DNA of 64,000 nt from JBPCOI01 sp051000395 (GCA_051000395.1 JBPCOI010000078.1:1-64000), one strand, 5' to 3'. Shown: positions 42,471-51,140, counted from the stretch's first letter. Notes: generated from the letters alone by a model not told the origin. Program-made: numbers and translations.

Positions 42471-43400
42471 GTGCCGCTCGCTGACTTCCGTGAACGATGG
42501 GACCAGCGGCGCGAGCTGCGGCAGATGGAAGGCAGTCAGCGCACCTGGCTTGTCGCCGTGGGGGTGCTCGCCGCGTGCGTGTTGGTCGCGTTCGCCGCGC
42601 ATGCGCTGTCCTCCAAGTCCCCGCGCAGACCCGGCGCAGGCTCGCCTGGGACGCCGGCACCGACACAGACACCGGCTGGCACCGCGGCACTGGCAGGCGT
42701 GGCGTGGGGGTACTTCCACCGCTCCGACCGCAACATCGCCGGTCAGACGGCACCGAGCGGCCAGCTCTACGGTGTGCACGTGCAAGGCCCGTCCGGCACC
42801 GGCCTGGAGATCCACGATGGCCGTCTGGTCCGGGAACATCCGCAGCAGTACGGCGTATCCGGCGCTCCGATCCTCATCGTGCCCGTGGCGACGCAACCGG
42901 GCGTGGTGGCCGAGCAGTACGTTTTCACCCGGGGCCGGACGATGAATCAGAACGTCGTCATCGGGTTGTGCGCCACGTCGTTCGCGGCCAGCTCCATCCA
43001 GTTCGCGGTGTCACCCACGGATTGGAAACTGTTCTATACGGTCAAGCTTCCGGCACCCGCCAGACGTACCGCGATCGTCACCCTGTCGTCGGGACGATTC
43101 GCCATGCCGCTTGCGGTCGACGGCGTGACCCGCTATCAGTCGATCATGCAGGTCGACCCCGTGCGTTCCTCGGTCACCGTCTCCTATCCGGGTGGCACGA
43201 AGACGCTCGTCAATCCGACGATCGGCGCCTACATCGGGCCGCTGTTCGGGGTGCAGATCCGCCGCCCCCTCCCCACCGACGGCGACGCCGCGATCACGGC
43301 GATTGCCGCGGGACCGGATAGGCGAGCGATCGCCCGGCTTGCCTGCCGAGCGGTCGCGAATGCAGGCAGCGCCGTTCGGGGCTTCTTCGGCTGCACGTAA
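42471..43400 (+). CDS. exported jelly-roll-like protein, paralogue C
   Basis: This 309-residue third member of the family has a charged N-terminus, a membrane anchor (about 26-46), a short Pro/Thr linker and the conserved domain: YFHRSDRNIAG, IHDGRLVREHPQQYG, VVAEQYVFTRGRTMNQNVVIG, FAASSIQFAVSPTDW, RSSVTVSYPGGTKTL, FGVQIRRPLPTDGDAAIT. It is closer to A than to B in the YVF-x-G-x-T-M-N-x-N-V-V block. The 30 residues after the domain are extra. It precedes the lectin/amidohydrolase-like gene on the same strand. Function is unknown; carbohydrate binding or lyase activity are inferences from the probable fold and context. Confidence 0.75.
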   Translation: MPLADFRERWDQRRELRQMEGSQRTWLVAVGVLAACVLVAFAAHALSSKSPRRPGAGSPGTPAPTQTPAGTAALAGVAWGYFHRSDRNIAGQTAPSGQLYGVHVQGPSGTGLEIHDGRLVREHPQQYGVSGAPILIVPVATQPGVVAEQYVFTRGRTMNQNVVIGLCATSFAASSIQFAVSPTDWKLFYTVKLPAPARRTAIVTLSSGRFAMPLAVDGVTRYQSIMQVDPVRSSVTVSYPGGTKTLVNPTIGAYIGPLFGVQIRRPLPTDGDAAITAIAAGPDRRAIARLACRAVANAGSAVRGFFGCT

Positions 43401-43508
43401 GAACACCTGCGCTGCGGACACGCTTCACCACCCAGCTTCCTCACGGGTTTGCCTGTTATCTTCCGTGAGTTGATCTCTGTACGCAGACGACCGGAGGTGC
43501 GAGCACGC

Positions 43509-45788
43509 ATGCCGACCGCGCCCACGTCGCCGTCGAATCGGCCCGACCCGGATGCGGACGAGACCAGGCTGCTGCACCGCAGGGCATTCCTCGCCGCTGC
43601 CGGACTGGCCGCCGGCGGGGTCGCGGCGGCGTTCGCCATCAACGCCGAGTCGCAGGGGTCGGACCCGGAAGACTCCGGGGACCGCGCGGAGGGGCAGCCG
43701 GACCCGGGGCCGCTCGGGTCGCCCGCGTCGCAGGGCAGGCCGGCCGAGCTGACGCCGGGCGCCGATGCCGGACTGCGGCCGATCAACGCGCAGCAGGAGT
43801 TCCTGCGGTTGTTCAGCGGCGGTGACGGGATCGTCTACGGGGTTCGCGCCGATGGTGCCCTGCTGTGGTTTCGGCACGTCGACTGGCGCACCGGCGGCCC
43901 GTCGTGGGCCAACGGCGGAAACGGACGGGTGATCGGGAGCGGCTTCCAGCATCACCGCTGGGTCGGCGCGAGCGCCACCGGGGAGATCTACACTCTCGAC
44001 GGGCACGGCACGCTCTCGTCGATGCGCTACGTGCTCGCCGATTTCGCCACCGGAGCGGGCAGCTGGGCCGACAAGGCACGGCCAGCGGTGCTCGCGACCG
44101 GATGGCAACGATTTCCCCGCGTTTTCGGGGGCGTGGACTCGGTGCTGTGGGCCGTCGACACCGGCGGGGACCTGTACCGAGCGCCGGTGGTCTCGGGCCG
44201 GGCCGACGCGGCGTCGGTCGGCACGGGCTACGACGCGATGGCCTATCTCATGGCCGACGCGGGCGGGCAGCTCTACGGCGTCCGGGAGAACGCCCTGACC
44301 TGGCAGCGCTATCAGGGCACCGTGCTGAAGGCGTCCGACGCGCGGGTGCTGACCAAGTCGATCTGGTCCCAGCTGCTGAACATCGAGCTGTTCACCGGCG
44401 GCGACGGCGTCCTCTATCTGATCATCCCGGACAGCCGGCACCTCCCGCCGAAGGACAACGAACTGACGTGGGTCAAGCTGACGCAACCGGCATCGCAGCC
44501 CAACACCCGTCCGGTGAAGCTCAAGCAGTCCCGCACCGCCGTCGGGCTGACGGTCGAGCGGCAGGCCGCGTTACAGGGTTACGCCAGCACCCCCAGCGTT
44601 GCGCCCGGCCAGCTCGCCCGCTTCGCGATCTCCTCGACGGTGGGACGGGTGCAGGTCTCGGTCGTGCGCTGCGACGCCCCACAGGGGCTGGCCACCGTCG
44701 GGCCGCCGGCGAGCGTGTCAACCCAGTTCCAGCCGCTGCCGGCGGACTTCCGCAACACCGGCTGCGGCTGGTCGGACGACGTCCACGTCCCGATACCGGC
44801 GTCCTGGCCCAGCGGCGTATACGCGCTGCAGGCCGAGTCATCGGCCGGGCTGCGCTGCCACCTGCCCTTCCTCGTCCGTAATCCGAAAGCCGACGCGCCC
44901 CTCGCCGTGATCTTGCCGACGAACACCTACGACGCGTACAACGCGTGGGGCGGGCACAACGCCTACACCTACACTCCCGGCGGCGTGCGGCACCTGTCCC
45001 GGATGCGCCCAGCAGACAACCTCGCCGTGGAACCCGAGGGCCGCTACCGCGCCGAGTTGTACAGCGACCTGCTGCTGCTTCGGTGGATGGCGCGGCGGCT
45101 GCTGAGCTACGACGTGTATGCCGACGCGGACCTCGACGCGCAACCCGGGGTGCTGCACTCGTACCGCGGAGTGGTGCTGGGCAGCCACCACGAGTACTGG
45201 ACCGACACGGCTCGCGAGGCGCTGGCGAGCTACCAGAAGAATGGCGGACGGATCGTCAACACCGGCGGGAACGCCCTCTACGAACGCGTCTACTACGAGG
45301 ACTCGCGACGGACGATCCGCTTCCGCAGCCGCCACGGCAAGCGTGACTACTTCGTCAGGCTCGGGCGCCCGCAGTCCGATCTGATCGGCGTCAACTACGA
45401 CGGTTGCGACATCTACACCACCGCCCCGTACCAGGTCGTCTCCGATCATCCGCTACTTGCCGGCACCGGCCTCAAGCCCACGGATCAGTTCGGGACGCGC
45501 GGCTCCAACGGCGCCGCGAGCGGCTGGGAGACCGACCGGATCACTGGCAGGAGGCACAGCGAGGCCGCCGGCTCGCAGGTCATTGCGGTCGGCACGAACA
45601 CCGGCCACCGGGGCAGGAAGAACCGCGGTGCGGCAATGATCATGGCGCCGCGCCCGAACGGTGGGTTCGTGTTCTCCGCGTCATCGATCACCTTCAACGG
45701 CTCGCTGCACACCGACAGCGCGACATCGCGGATCCTGGAGAACGTCTTTCACGCAGTGCTGGGCACGCAGGTCGGCGCTCAGGCCTAA
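43509..45788 (+). CDS. Tat-exported tachylectin-like / N,N-dimethylformamidase-like fusion protein
   Basis: This 759-residue protein from ATG 43509, with GGAGG 11 bases upstream. A Tat-type signal (RRAFLAAAGLAAGGVAAAF) is followed by a tachylectin-2-like beta-propeller (about 95-320) built of repeats such as GGDGIVYGVRADGALLWFRH, SVLWAVDTGGDLYR and GGDGVLYLI. From about 355 an Ig-like stretch leads into a domain resembling the large subunit of N,N-dimethylformamidase: LPTNTYDAYNAWGGHNAYTY, SDLLLLRWMARRLLSYDVYAD, VVLGSHHEYWTD, GGRIVNTGGNALYERV. The propeller would bind GlcNAc-type sugars; the C-terminal domain would hydrolyse an amide or be structural. A short hairpin follows the stop. Confidence 0.75.
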   Translation: MPTAPTSPSNRPDPDADETRLLHRRAFLAAAGLAAGGVAAAFAINAESQGSDPEDSGDRAEGQPDPGPLGSPASQGRPAELTPGADAGLRPINAQQEFLRLFSGGDGIVYGVRADGALLWFRHVDWRTGGPSWANGGNGRVIGSGFQHHRWVGASATGEIYTLDGHGTLSSMRYVLADFATGAGSWADKARPAVLATGWQRFPRVFGGVDSVLWAVDTGGDLYRAPVVSGRADAASVGTGYDAMAYLMADAGGQLYGVRENALTWQRYQGTVLKASDARVLTKSIWSQLLNIELFTGGDGVLYLIIPDSRHLPPKDNELTWVKLTQPASQPNTRPVKLKQSRTAVGLTVERQAALQGYASTPSVAPGQLARFAISSTVGRVQVSVVRCDAPQGLATVGPPASVSTQFQPLPADFRNTGCGWSDDVHVPIPASWPSGVYALQAESSAGLRCHLPFLVRNPKADAPLAVILPTNTYDAYNAWGGHNAYTYTPGGVRHLSRMRPADNLAVEPEGRYRAELYSDLLLLRWMARRLLSYDVYADADLDAQPGVLHSYRGVVLGSHHEYWTDTAREALASYQKNGGRIVNTGGNALYERVYYEDSRRTIRFRSRHGKRDYFVRLGRPQSDLIGVNYDGCDIYTTAPYQVVSDHPLLAGTGLKPTDQFGTRGSNGAASGWETDRITGRRHSEAAGSQVIAVGTNTGHRGRKNRGAAMIMAPRPNGGFVFSASSITFNGSLHTDSATSRILENVFHAVLGTQVGAQA

Positions 45789-45844
45789 GCCAGTCTTAAG
45801 TCTGGCCTGAGCGCGGCAAGAGCCCGGCGCCCTGTCAGGCGCCG
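45778..45844. terminator. two hairpins between convergent genes
   Basis: CTCAGGCC (45778-45785) pairs with GGCCTGAG (45804-45811), and CGGCGCC (45825-45831) pairs with GGCGCCG (45838-45844) around six bases. They flank the stop codons of the lectin-like gene (plus) and capF (minus) and could end transcription in both directions. Confidence 0.5.
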
Positions 45845-46938
45845 ACGAGTTCGGGATAGGTGTCCGGACGCTGCGGATCGAGGAGCTCGTGGGCCCAGAA
45901 CAGCGTCAGCAACTCGTCCGCGCCGGTGTTGGTGATGCGGTGGGCCCACATGGTCGGCATGTCCACGATCGCCGGGCGCTCGCCGGAGACCTGGAACCGG
46001 ACGATCTCGTCGTCGAACAGGCGCCGCAGCGCGATCTCGGCCGTCCCGCTCAGGACGAGGAATCGCTCCACCTTGCGCAGGTGGAAGTGCTCGCCGCGGG
46101 TGATGCCGGGATGGCTGGTCGAGCAGAACACCTGGGCCTGGCCGCCGTGCGCGCGCACGCACTCGAACAGGTGCCCGCGGTTGTCCGCGCGCAGCGGCGG
46201 GTGGATCGGGTACAGCTGCGGGAAGCAGAAGGAGCGGTAGGTGTTGAACAGCGCGAGGTGCAGCGGATCGGTGAGGTCTGGGATGTCGCCGGTGGCGTAG
46301 CGGTCGCGGAACCCGCCGAGCAGCTCCAGCACCGCGGAGACCGCCATCGGGCGGGCGGCCGGACGCACCTCGCCGACGACCGGGTCCCGCGCCACCGCCA
46401 GCAGCCCGTCGACCGCGTCCTGCACGTGCAGCAGCGGCAGCTCGCGGTCCTGTTGGATCTCCGGGCGCCCTCCGGCGGCCAGCTCGTGGCAGAAGGTGGC
46501 GACGACGGAGTTGTAGTGCGCCCGGCCGTGTTCGCCGAACAGGTTCGGCAACCGCACGTCGGCGACAGCGGCACCCGAGCGCTCGCCCCAGGCGGCAAGG
46601 TGATCGGCCGCGGCCTGCTTGCCGTCGCCGAACGGCGTCGCGTTTCCGGACTGGACGGAGTTCGCGTAGACGATCGTCGGGCACGCGCCGGCCCGGTCGA
46701 GCGCGGCGGTGAGGTCGGTGGCCAGTTCCAGGTTCTGCTGCCGCAGGACGCCAGGCTCGGCGCGGTTGACCCCGGCGAGGTGTAGCACGGCGTCGACGTC
46801 GCGCACCGCGGCGGTGAGCGCGTCCGGGTCGCCCGCGGTGGCGCGGTCGATCGGCACGAACTGCTCGCCTCGAGCCGCGAGCGCGCACCGCGTGTGCCAG
46901 CCCAGGAAGCCGGCCGTGCCGGTGAGCGCGACCTTCAT
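45835..46938 (-). CDS. capF: UDP-FucNAc pathway reductase CapF (SDR plus cupin)
   Basis: This 367-residue bifunctional enzyme of UDP-N-acetyl-L-fucosamine synthesis epimerises and reduces the CapE product to a UDP-6-deoxy-talose-type sugar. The N-terminal extended-SDR domain (MKVALTGTAGFLGWHTR, AVLHLAGVNRAEP) is followed by a C-terminal cupin (from about 245): HPGITRGEHFHLRKVERFLVLSG, MPTMWAHRITNTG, LFWAHE. The cupin His cluster (HFH) that binds metal in CapF is present. ATG 46938 overlaps the capE stop (ATGA). CapF reductase plus cupin is specific to this pathway, which makes the assignment firmer than for the neighbouring epimerases. Confidence 0.88.
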   Translation of the reverse strand: MKVALTGTAGFLGWHTRCALAARGEQFVPIDRATAGDPDALTAAVRDVDAVLHLAGVNRAEPGVLRQQNLELATDLTAALDRAGACPTIVYANSVQSGNATPFGDGKQAAADHLAAWGERSGAAVADVRLPNLFGEHGRAHYNSVVATFCHELAAGGRPEIQQDRELPLLHVQDAVDGLLAVARDPVVGEVRPAARPMAVSAVLELLGGFRDRYATGDIPDLTDPLHLALFNTYRSFCFPQLYPIHPPLRADNRGHLFECVRAHGGQAQVFCSTSHPGITRGEHFHLRKVERFLVLSGTAEIALRRLFDDEIVRFQVSGERPAIVDMPTMWAHRITNTGADELLTLFWAHELLDPQRPDTYPELVGA

Positions 46939-47954
46939 CCGGACCCCGCCCGCGCCAGCTCGGGCAGTCGCCGCAGCAGTTCCGCGACGCCGTCCACGTC
47001 CAGGCGCTGCGTGTTGTGTGAGTTGTAGTCGTCGAACTCGACACGTTCGCGGTCGCCTTCCTCGACGTAGAGCCCGTAGTCGAGGGACCGGTCGTCCAGC
47101 GGCACGCGGTAGTAGTCACCGCGGTCCTGCGCCTTGGCCATCTCCTCGCGGCTGAGCAGCGTCTCGTACAGCTTCTCGCCGTGGCGCGCGCCGATGACCC
47201 GCAGGTCCGGCTCGGCGCCGAACAGGGTTGCCACGGCGACCGCCAGGTCATGCACGGTCGAGGCCGGCGCCTTTCGTACGTAGAGGTCACCCGGCGCGGC
47301 GTTCAGGAACGCGTACTCCACCAGGTCGACGGATTCGGCCAGCGACATGAGGAAGCGCGTCATGCTGGGTTCGGTCAGCGTCAGCGGGCGCCTCTCGCGC
47401 AGCTGCTCGACGAACAGCGGGATCACCGAGCCGCGCGAGTACATGACGTTGCCGTAGCGCACCACCGACACGACCGTTGCCGAGGCCGGGTTGTTGCGTG
47501 CGAAGGCGTGCGCCGTCTTCTCCATCAGCGCCTTCGTCATGCCCATCGCGTTGATCGGGTAGACCGCCTTGTCGGTGCTCAGGCACACCACCGAACGGGC
47601 CCCCGCCGCAGCCGCCGACGCGATGGTGTTCGCGCTGCCGTGGACGTTGGTGAGAATGGCCTGGTTGGGGAAGAACTCGCAGGAAGGCACCTGCTTGAGC
47701 GCCGCGGCGTGAAAGACATGGTCGACGCCGCGCATCGCGTCGTCGATGCTGCCCCGGTCGCGGACATCGCCCAGGTAGAAGCGTGCCCGAGCGTCGCCGA
47801 GGGCCCGGCGCAGATCGTCCTGCTTCGCCTCGTCGCGGCTCAGGATGCGTACCTCTCCGACGTCCCCGGAGAGCAGCTTGCGGACCATCGTCGAGCCGAA
47901 GGAGCCCGTCCCGCCGGTGATGAGTACAGTTCGCCCCGAGACGCTCTCCGACAT
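46935..47954 (-). CDS. capE: UDP-GlcNAc 4,6-dehydratase/5-epimerase CapE
   Basis: This 339-residue first enzyme of UDP-L-FucNAc synthesis is of the soluble inverting-dehydratase type (CapE/FnlA/PseB). The cofactor loop is TGGTGSFGSTM; VFHAAALKQVPSCEFFP and LSTDKAVYPINAMGMTKALMEK are the signature segments, with the catalytic Lys in MTK and Met in place of Tyr as in CapE/FlaA1 relatives. ATG 47954 has GGAGGAG 11 bases upstream; the frame is open to 48080 but the extra residues overlap the promoter region of the divergent kinase gene. It is coupled to capF. Confidence 0.87.
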   Translation of the reverse strand: MSESVSGRTVLITGGTGSFGSTMVRKLLSGDVGEVRILSRDEAKQDDLRRALGDARARFYLGDVRDRGSIDDAMRGVDHVFHAAALKQVPSCEFFPNQAILTNVHGSANTIASAAAAGARSVVCLSTDKAVYPINAMGMTKALMEKTAHAFARNNPASATVVSVVRYGNVMYSRGSVIPLFVEQLRERRPLTLTEPSMTRFLMSLAESVDLVEYAFLNAAPGDLYVRKAPASTVHDLAVAVATLFGAEPDLRVIGARHGEKLYETLLSREEMAKAQDRGDYYRVPLDDRSLDYGLYVEEGDRERVEFDDYNSHNTQRLDVDGVAELLRRLPELARAGSG

Positions 47955-48149
47955 GGTGCGCGGTACTCCTCCGGGACGGTCTGCGCTGAGCAGGGGCAGC
48001 GGCAGGGATTGCGAATCCACGAACCGTAGCCGATCCTTACCGCGAGGTGTGCCGCACAGGCGTTCGGCGCTTGACGTCATTTGGCCGACCCCGCTCTGGA
48101 CGGGCGCGATATCCTTCCGGCAGTTTTGTCATCCGACGAGAGGCAAGTC

Positions 48150-50963
48150 GTGGACCTGCGTGACTACTTGCGTGTCCTGCGCAAGGGCTGGCCGCTGATC
48201 CTGGCGTTCGTGGTGCTCGGGTCGGCAGCGGGTATCGGGCTCACCGTCACCACGTCGAAGGTCTACCAGGGGACGGCGCAGGTCTTCGTCTCGGCCACCC
48301 CAAACGACAGCGTCGCCGCGCTGGCACAGGGCAACAGCTTCACCCAGGACCGGGTGCAGTCCTACGTCGACCTCGCGAACAGCCCCGCCGTCACCGCGGC
48401 GGTCGTCAAGGAGCTCGGGCTGAGCATGAGCCAGCAGACGCTGGCCAGCAAGATCACAGCGGACGCACCGCAGAACAAGGTGCTCATCAACCTGCACGTC
48501 ACCGACCACGACCCTAATCAGGCGGCCCGGCTGACCAACGCGGTCGCGGCGCAGTTTGACACGTTCGTCGAGAACACCGAGCAGACCGACGCGACGGGCA
48601 AGCCGGTCATCAAGTTGACCCTCGTGCATCCGGCCACGGTGCCGAGTTCGCCGATCAAGCCCAGCAAGATCATCAATATCGGGCTCGGTTTCGTGCTGGG
48701 CCTGCTGCTCGGGATCGGTTTCGTCTTCCTGCGCGACGTGCTCGACAACACCGTCAAGGGACCGCAGGACTTCGACGAACTCGGCATCCCAGTGCTCGGC
48801 CTCGTGCCGTTCGACAAGCGCACCCCGAAGATCCCGATCGCCTTCCGCGGCGACCCGCACAGCGCGCGGTCGGAGGCATACCGGCAGATGCGCACCAACA
48901 TGCAGTTCATCAACGTAGACCACGCGCCGCGCGTCATCGCCGTTACCAGCGCCGTGCCCGGCGAGGGCAAGACGACGACCGCGCTCAACCTCGCCGCCGC
49001 GCTGGCCGAGGGCGGATTCCGTGTCTGCCTGGTCGAGGCGGACCTGCGCCGGCCGACGCTGGCCAAGACGCTCGGCCTCGTCGGCGACGTCGGCTTCACC
49101 ACGGTGCTCATCGGCAAGGCCCGCGTCGAGGACGTGCTGCAGAACGCCGGGCGCAACCTGGCCGTGCTCACCTGCGGACCGGTGCCGCCCAACCCCAGCG
49201 AGCTGCTCATCACCGAGCAGGCCAGCACGATCATCCGGCGCATCGCCGAGAAGGTCGACTTCACGATCATCGACACCGCGCCGCTGCTGCCCGTCGCCGA
49301 CGGCGCGGAGGTGGCCGCGATGGCCGACGCCACCCTGGTTGTGCATCACGCCGGCAAGTCGACCAAGGACCAGGCTGCCCGCTCGATCGAACGGCTGGCC
49401 CAGGTAGGAGAGCGCCCGGTAGGCGTCATCCTGAACATGATCACTCGCGCGCGGGGCAACTACGACTACAGCTACGGCTACTACTACGCCTACCGCCCCG
49501 ACCGCAGTGGCGCGAAGCGCCGCAAGGACGCCGGGGAGGCGCAGCAGCTGCCGTCCTACGACAACGACCTGCCCGCCACCGAGCCCGGCGCACCCGAGAC
49601 CGGCGCACCCGAGACCGTGCCGGCAGTCGTGGCCGCGGCAGCGTTGCCGGCCGGTCAACCCGATGCGCTACCACCCACCGCGTCGTCGTCCACCGATTCG
49701 CTTTCCGGCGATTCGTTGTCCACCGGGCGCATCGACTCGCGCTCGGACGACGCGGTGTCGCGTTCGGGGGGATCGCGGCGCCGGCACCTGCGCAAGTCAG
49801 ACAGCGAGCGGCGAGCGCCGAAACAGCGCCGAGGCGCCCGCGAGGCGGCGCCGAACGAGGGCCCCGTTGCCGAGCCCGCTGGTGCCGAGCCAGCCGTTCT
49901 CGATGCCGCCATCGCCGAACCTCCCGTTGCCGAACCTCCCGTTGCCGAGCCCGCCGTTGCCGAGGCCGGCATCGCCGAACCTCCCGTCGCCGAGCGGGCC
50001 GTTGCCGAACCTCCCGTCGCCGAGCCGGCCGTTGCCGAACCTGCTGGTGCCGAACCTGCTGGTGCCGAACCTCCCGTTGCCGAGCCGGCCGTTGCCGAAC
50101 CTCCCGTCGCTGAGCCGGCTGGTGCCGAACCCGCCGTTGCCGACTCGCTCGCTTCCGAACCGGCAGCCGAGACACCTGCGCCCGAGGCTCAGCCGCAGGA
50201 CGCGCAGATTCCGCTCGCCCCCTACCAGCCGGCGCACCCGGAGCATTCGGGCCTGTCCAACGGACAGCTCGCGCACGCGCCAGTCGACCGGCACAGCGCC
50301 TCCGCGTCGACCAGGGCGATCTGGCTAGGCGTCCCGGACGCCGAGCCGCCGGAGCACGTCTCGCCGGAGGCGCAGACCCTCGAGGTGCCCGCCGTGGGCA
50401 CCGGGTCTCCTGAGACGACCGCGCAGCCGTCCCAGGAGGACGCGGTCACCGAGCCTGCGCCAGCAGAGAGCGCAGTGCCGGAGCCGACCTCGGCGGAGCA
50501 GGCCGACGAGCTCGCGCCGCACGGTCTGGATGCGCTCTGGACGACGTCGAGCACGCTGCCGGCCGTGGACTCCGCCTCGGCGCACTCGGCTCGTTCCCAC
50601 CGCCGGCGGGGCCTGTTCGCTGCCAAGCGCAAGGAGCAATCCCGTGGTGAGCAGGCACCGGCCCTGCCGGACCTGCGGACCGAGGAATTCCTTCGGGGCA
50701 CCGCCGGGCCGCATCACGGGCTGCCCTCGACCGCGTCCGATACGACAGACGCCAACGCGGGCGAACCGGACGCCGCGCACGCCGCCGTCGAGCCTGTCGA
50801 CGCGGAGCCGGTGGCGCAGCCCATATACGCGCCGGCCCACTTCGTCCCGCCGGGCGCGGCCCTCTCCGCCGAGCGGCCGAGCGAGGATGACGAGCATCCC
50901 GAGTTCGGTACGCCGGTGCCGGAGCAGCGCCTTCCGATCTGGACGGGCGAGCCGCAGGGCTGA
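48150..50963 (+). CDS. Wzc-like polysaccharide co-polymerase/tyrosine kinase with repetitive tail
   Basis: This 937-residue protein from GTG 48150, with AGAGG seven bases upstream. A Wzz-type domain with two helices (about 10-30 and 174-194) is followed by a bacterial tyrosine kinase: Walker A SAVPGEGKTTT (Lys274), Walker A' CLVEADLRRPTL and Walker B TIIDTAPLLPVAD. It ends with a Tyr cluster YDYSYGYYYAYRP (about 438-450) as autophosphorylation site. It controls chain length and polymerisation in Wzx/Wzy systems. Unlike typical members (about 450-600 residues) it carries a tail of nearly 490 residues, Pro/Glu/Ala-rich, with pentapeptide repeats. The matching phosphatase is encoded at 51208. 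Confidence 0.85.
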   Translation: MDLRDYLRVLRKGWPLILAFVVLGSAAGIGLTVTTSKVYQGTAQVFVSATPNDSVAALAQGNSFTQDRVQSYVDLANSPAVTAAVVKELGLSMSQQTLASKITADAPQNKVLINLHVTDHDPNQAARLTNAVAAQFDTFVENTEQTDATGKPVIKLTLVHPATVPSSPIKPSKIINIGLGFVLGLLLGIGFVFLRDVLDNTVKGPQDFDELGIPVLGLVPFDKRTPKIPIAFRGDPHSARSEAYRQMRTNMQFINVDHAPRVIAVTSAVPGEGKTTTALNLAAALAEGGFRVCLVEADLRRPTLAKTLGLVGDVGFTTVLIGKARVEDVLQNAGRNLAVLTCGPVPPNPSELLITEQASTIIRRIAEKVDFTIIDTAPLLPVADGAEVAAMADATLVVHHAGKSTKDQAARSIERLAQVGERPVGVILNMITRARGNYDYSYGYYYAYRPDRSGAKRRKDAGEAQQLPSYDNDLPATEPGAPETGAPETVPAVVAAAALPAGQPDALPPTASSSTDSLSGDSLSTGRIDSRSDDAVSRSGGSRRRHLRKSDSERRAPKQRRGAREAAPNEGPVAEPAGAEPAVLDAAIAEPPVAEPPVAEPAVAEAGIAEPPVAERAVAEPPVAEPAVAEPAGAEPAGAEPPVAEPAVAEPPVAEPAGAEPAVADSLASEPAAETPAPEAQPQDAQIPLAPYQPAHPEHSGLSNGQLAHAPVDRHSASASTRAIWLGVPDAEPPEHVSPEAQTLEVPAVGTGSPETTAQPSQEDAVTEPAPAESAVPEPTSAEQADELAPHGLDALWTTSSTLPAVDSASAHSARSHRRRGLFAAKRKEQSRGEQAPALPDLRTEEFLRGTAGPHHGLPSTASDTTDANAGEPDAAHAAVEPVDAEPVAQPIYAPAHFVPPGAALSAERPSEDDEHPEFGTPVPEQRLPIWTGEPQG
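49862..50145 (+). repeat. 15-bp coding repeats, pentapeptide P-V-A-E-P
   Basis: About nineteen in-frame 15-base units encode variants of P-[AV]-[VG]-A-E in the Wzc-like tail (residues about 571-665). Neighbouring units differ by few substitutions, the pattern expected from slippage or unequal crossing-over. Confidence 0.85.
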
Positions 50964-50984
50964 GCGTGCTGGTGCTGGCGATCG

Positions 50985-51140
50985 TCAGAAGACGATGATC
51001 GCGAGCACGACAGCGATGAAGATCAGTGCGACCCCGGCAGAGATCATGTTCAGGGCCATCGTCCCGTTGGGGGTATGGCGCGACCAGCGCTTGAGCCGAC
51101 GGTAGGGGCGGCCAAGACGGGACCGACGCGGATTGCTCAC
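50985..51140 (-). CDS. 51-residue basic single-helix membrane protein
   Basis: From GTG 51140 the product is VSNPRRSRLGRPYRRLKRWS followed by RHTPNGTMAL and a hydrophobic helix (MISAGVALIFIAVVLAIIVF) that ends the protein. A positively charged cytoplasmic N-terminus with a C-terminal tail anchor is a common form among small actinobacterial membrane proteins. The frame is open further upstream to 51293 but that part overlaps the phosphatase gene. Lying between the Wzc-like kinase and the Wzb-like phosphatase it may assist them; this is only positional. Function is unknown. Confidence 0.65.
   Translation of the reverse strand: MSNPRRSRLGRPYRRLKRWSRHTPNGTMALNMISAGVALIFIAVVLAIIVF

Noticed and set aside
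49862..50145. CRISPR-like regular repeats
   Set aside because: Units are 15 bp, contiguous and in frame within a gene, without unique spacers; no cas genes are present.
49797..50294. Minus-strand frame with GNGRFG-type pentapeptide repeats
   Set aside because: It mirrors the 15-bp coding repeats of the Wzc-like tail on the other strand; it resembles a pentapeptide-repeat protein only by chance.
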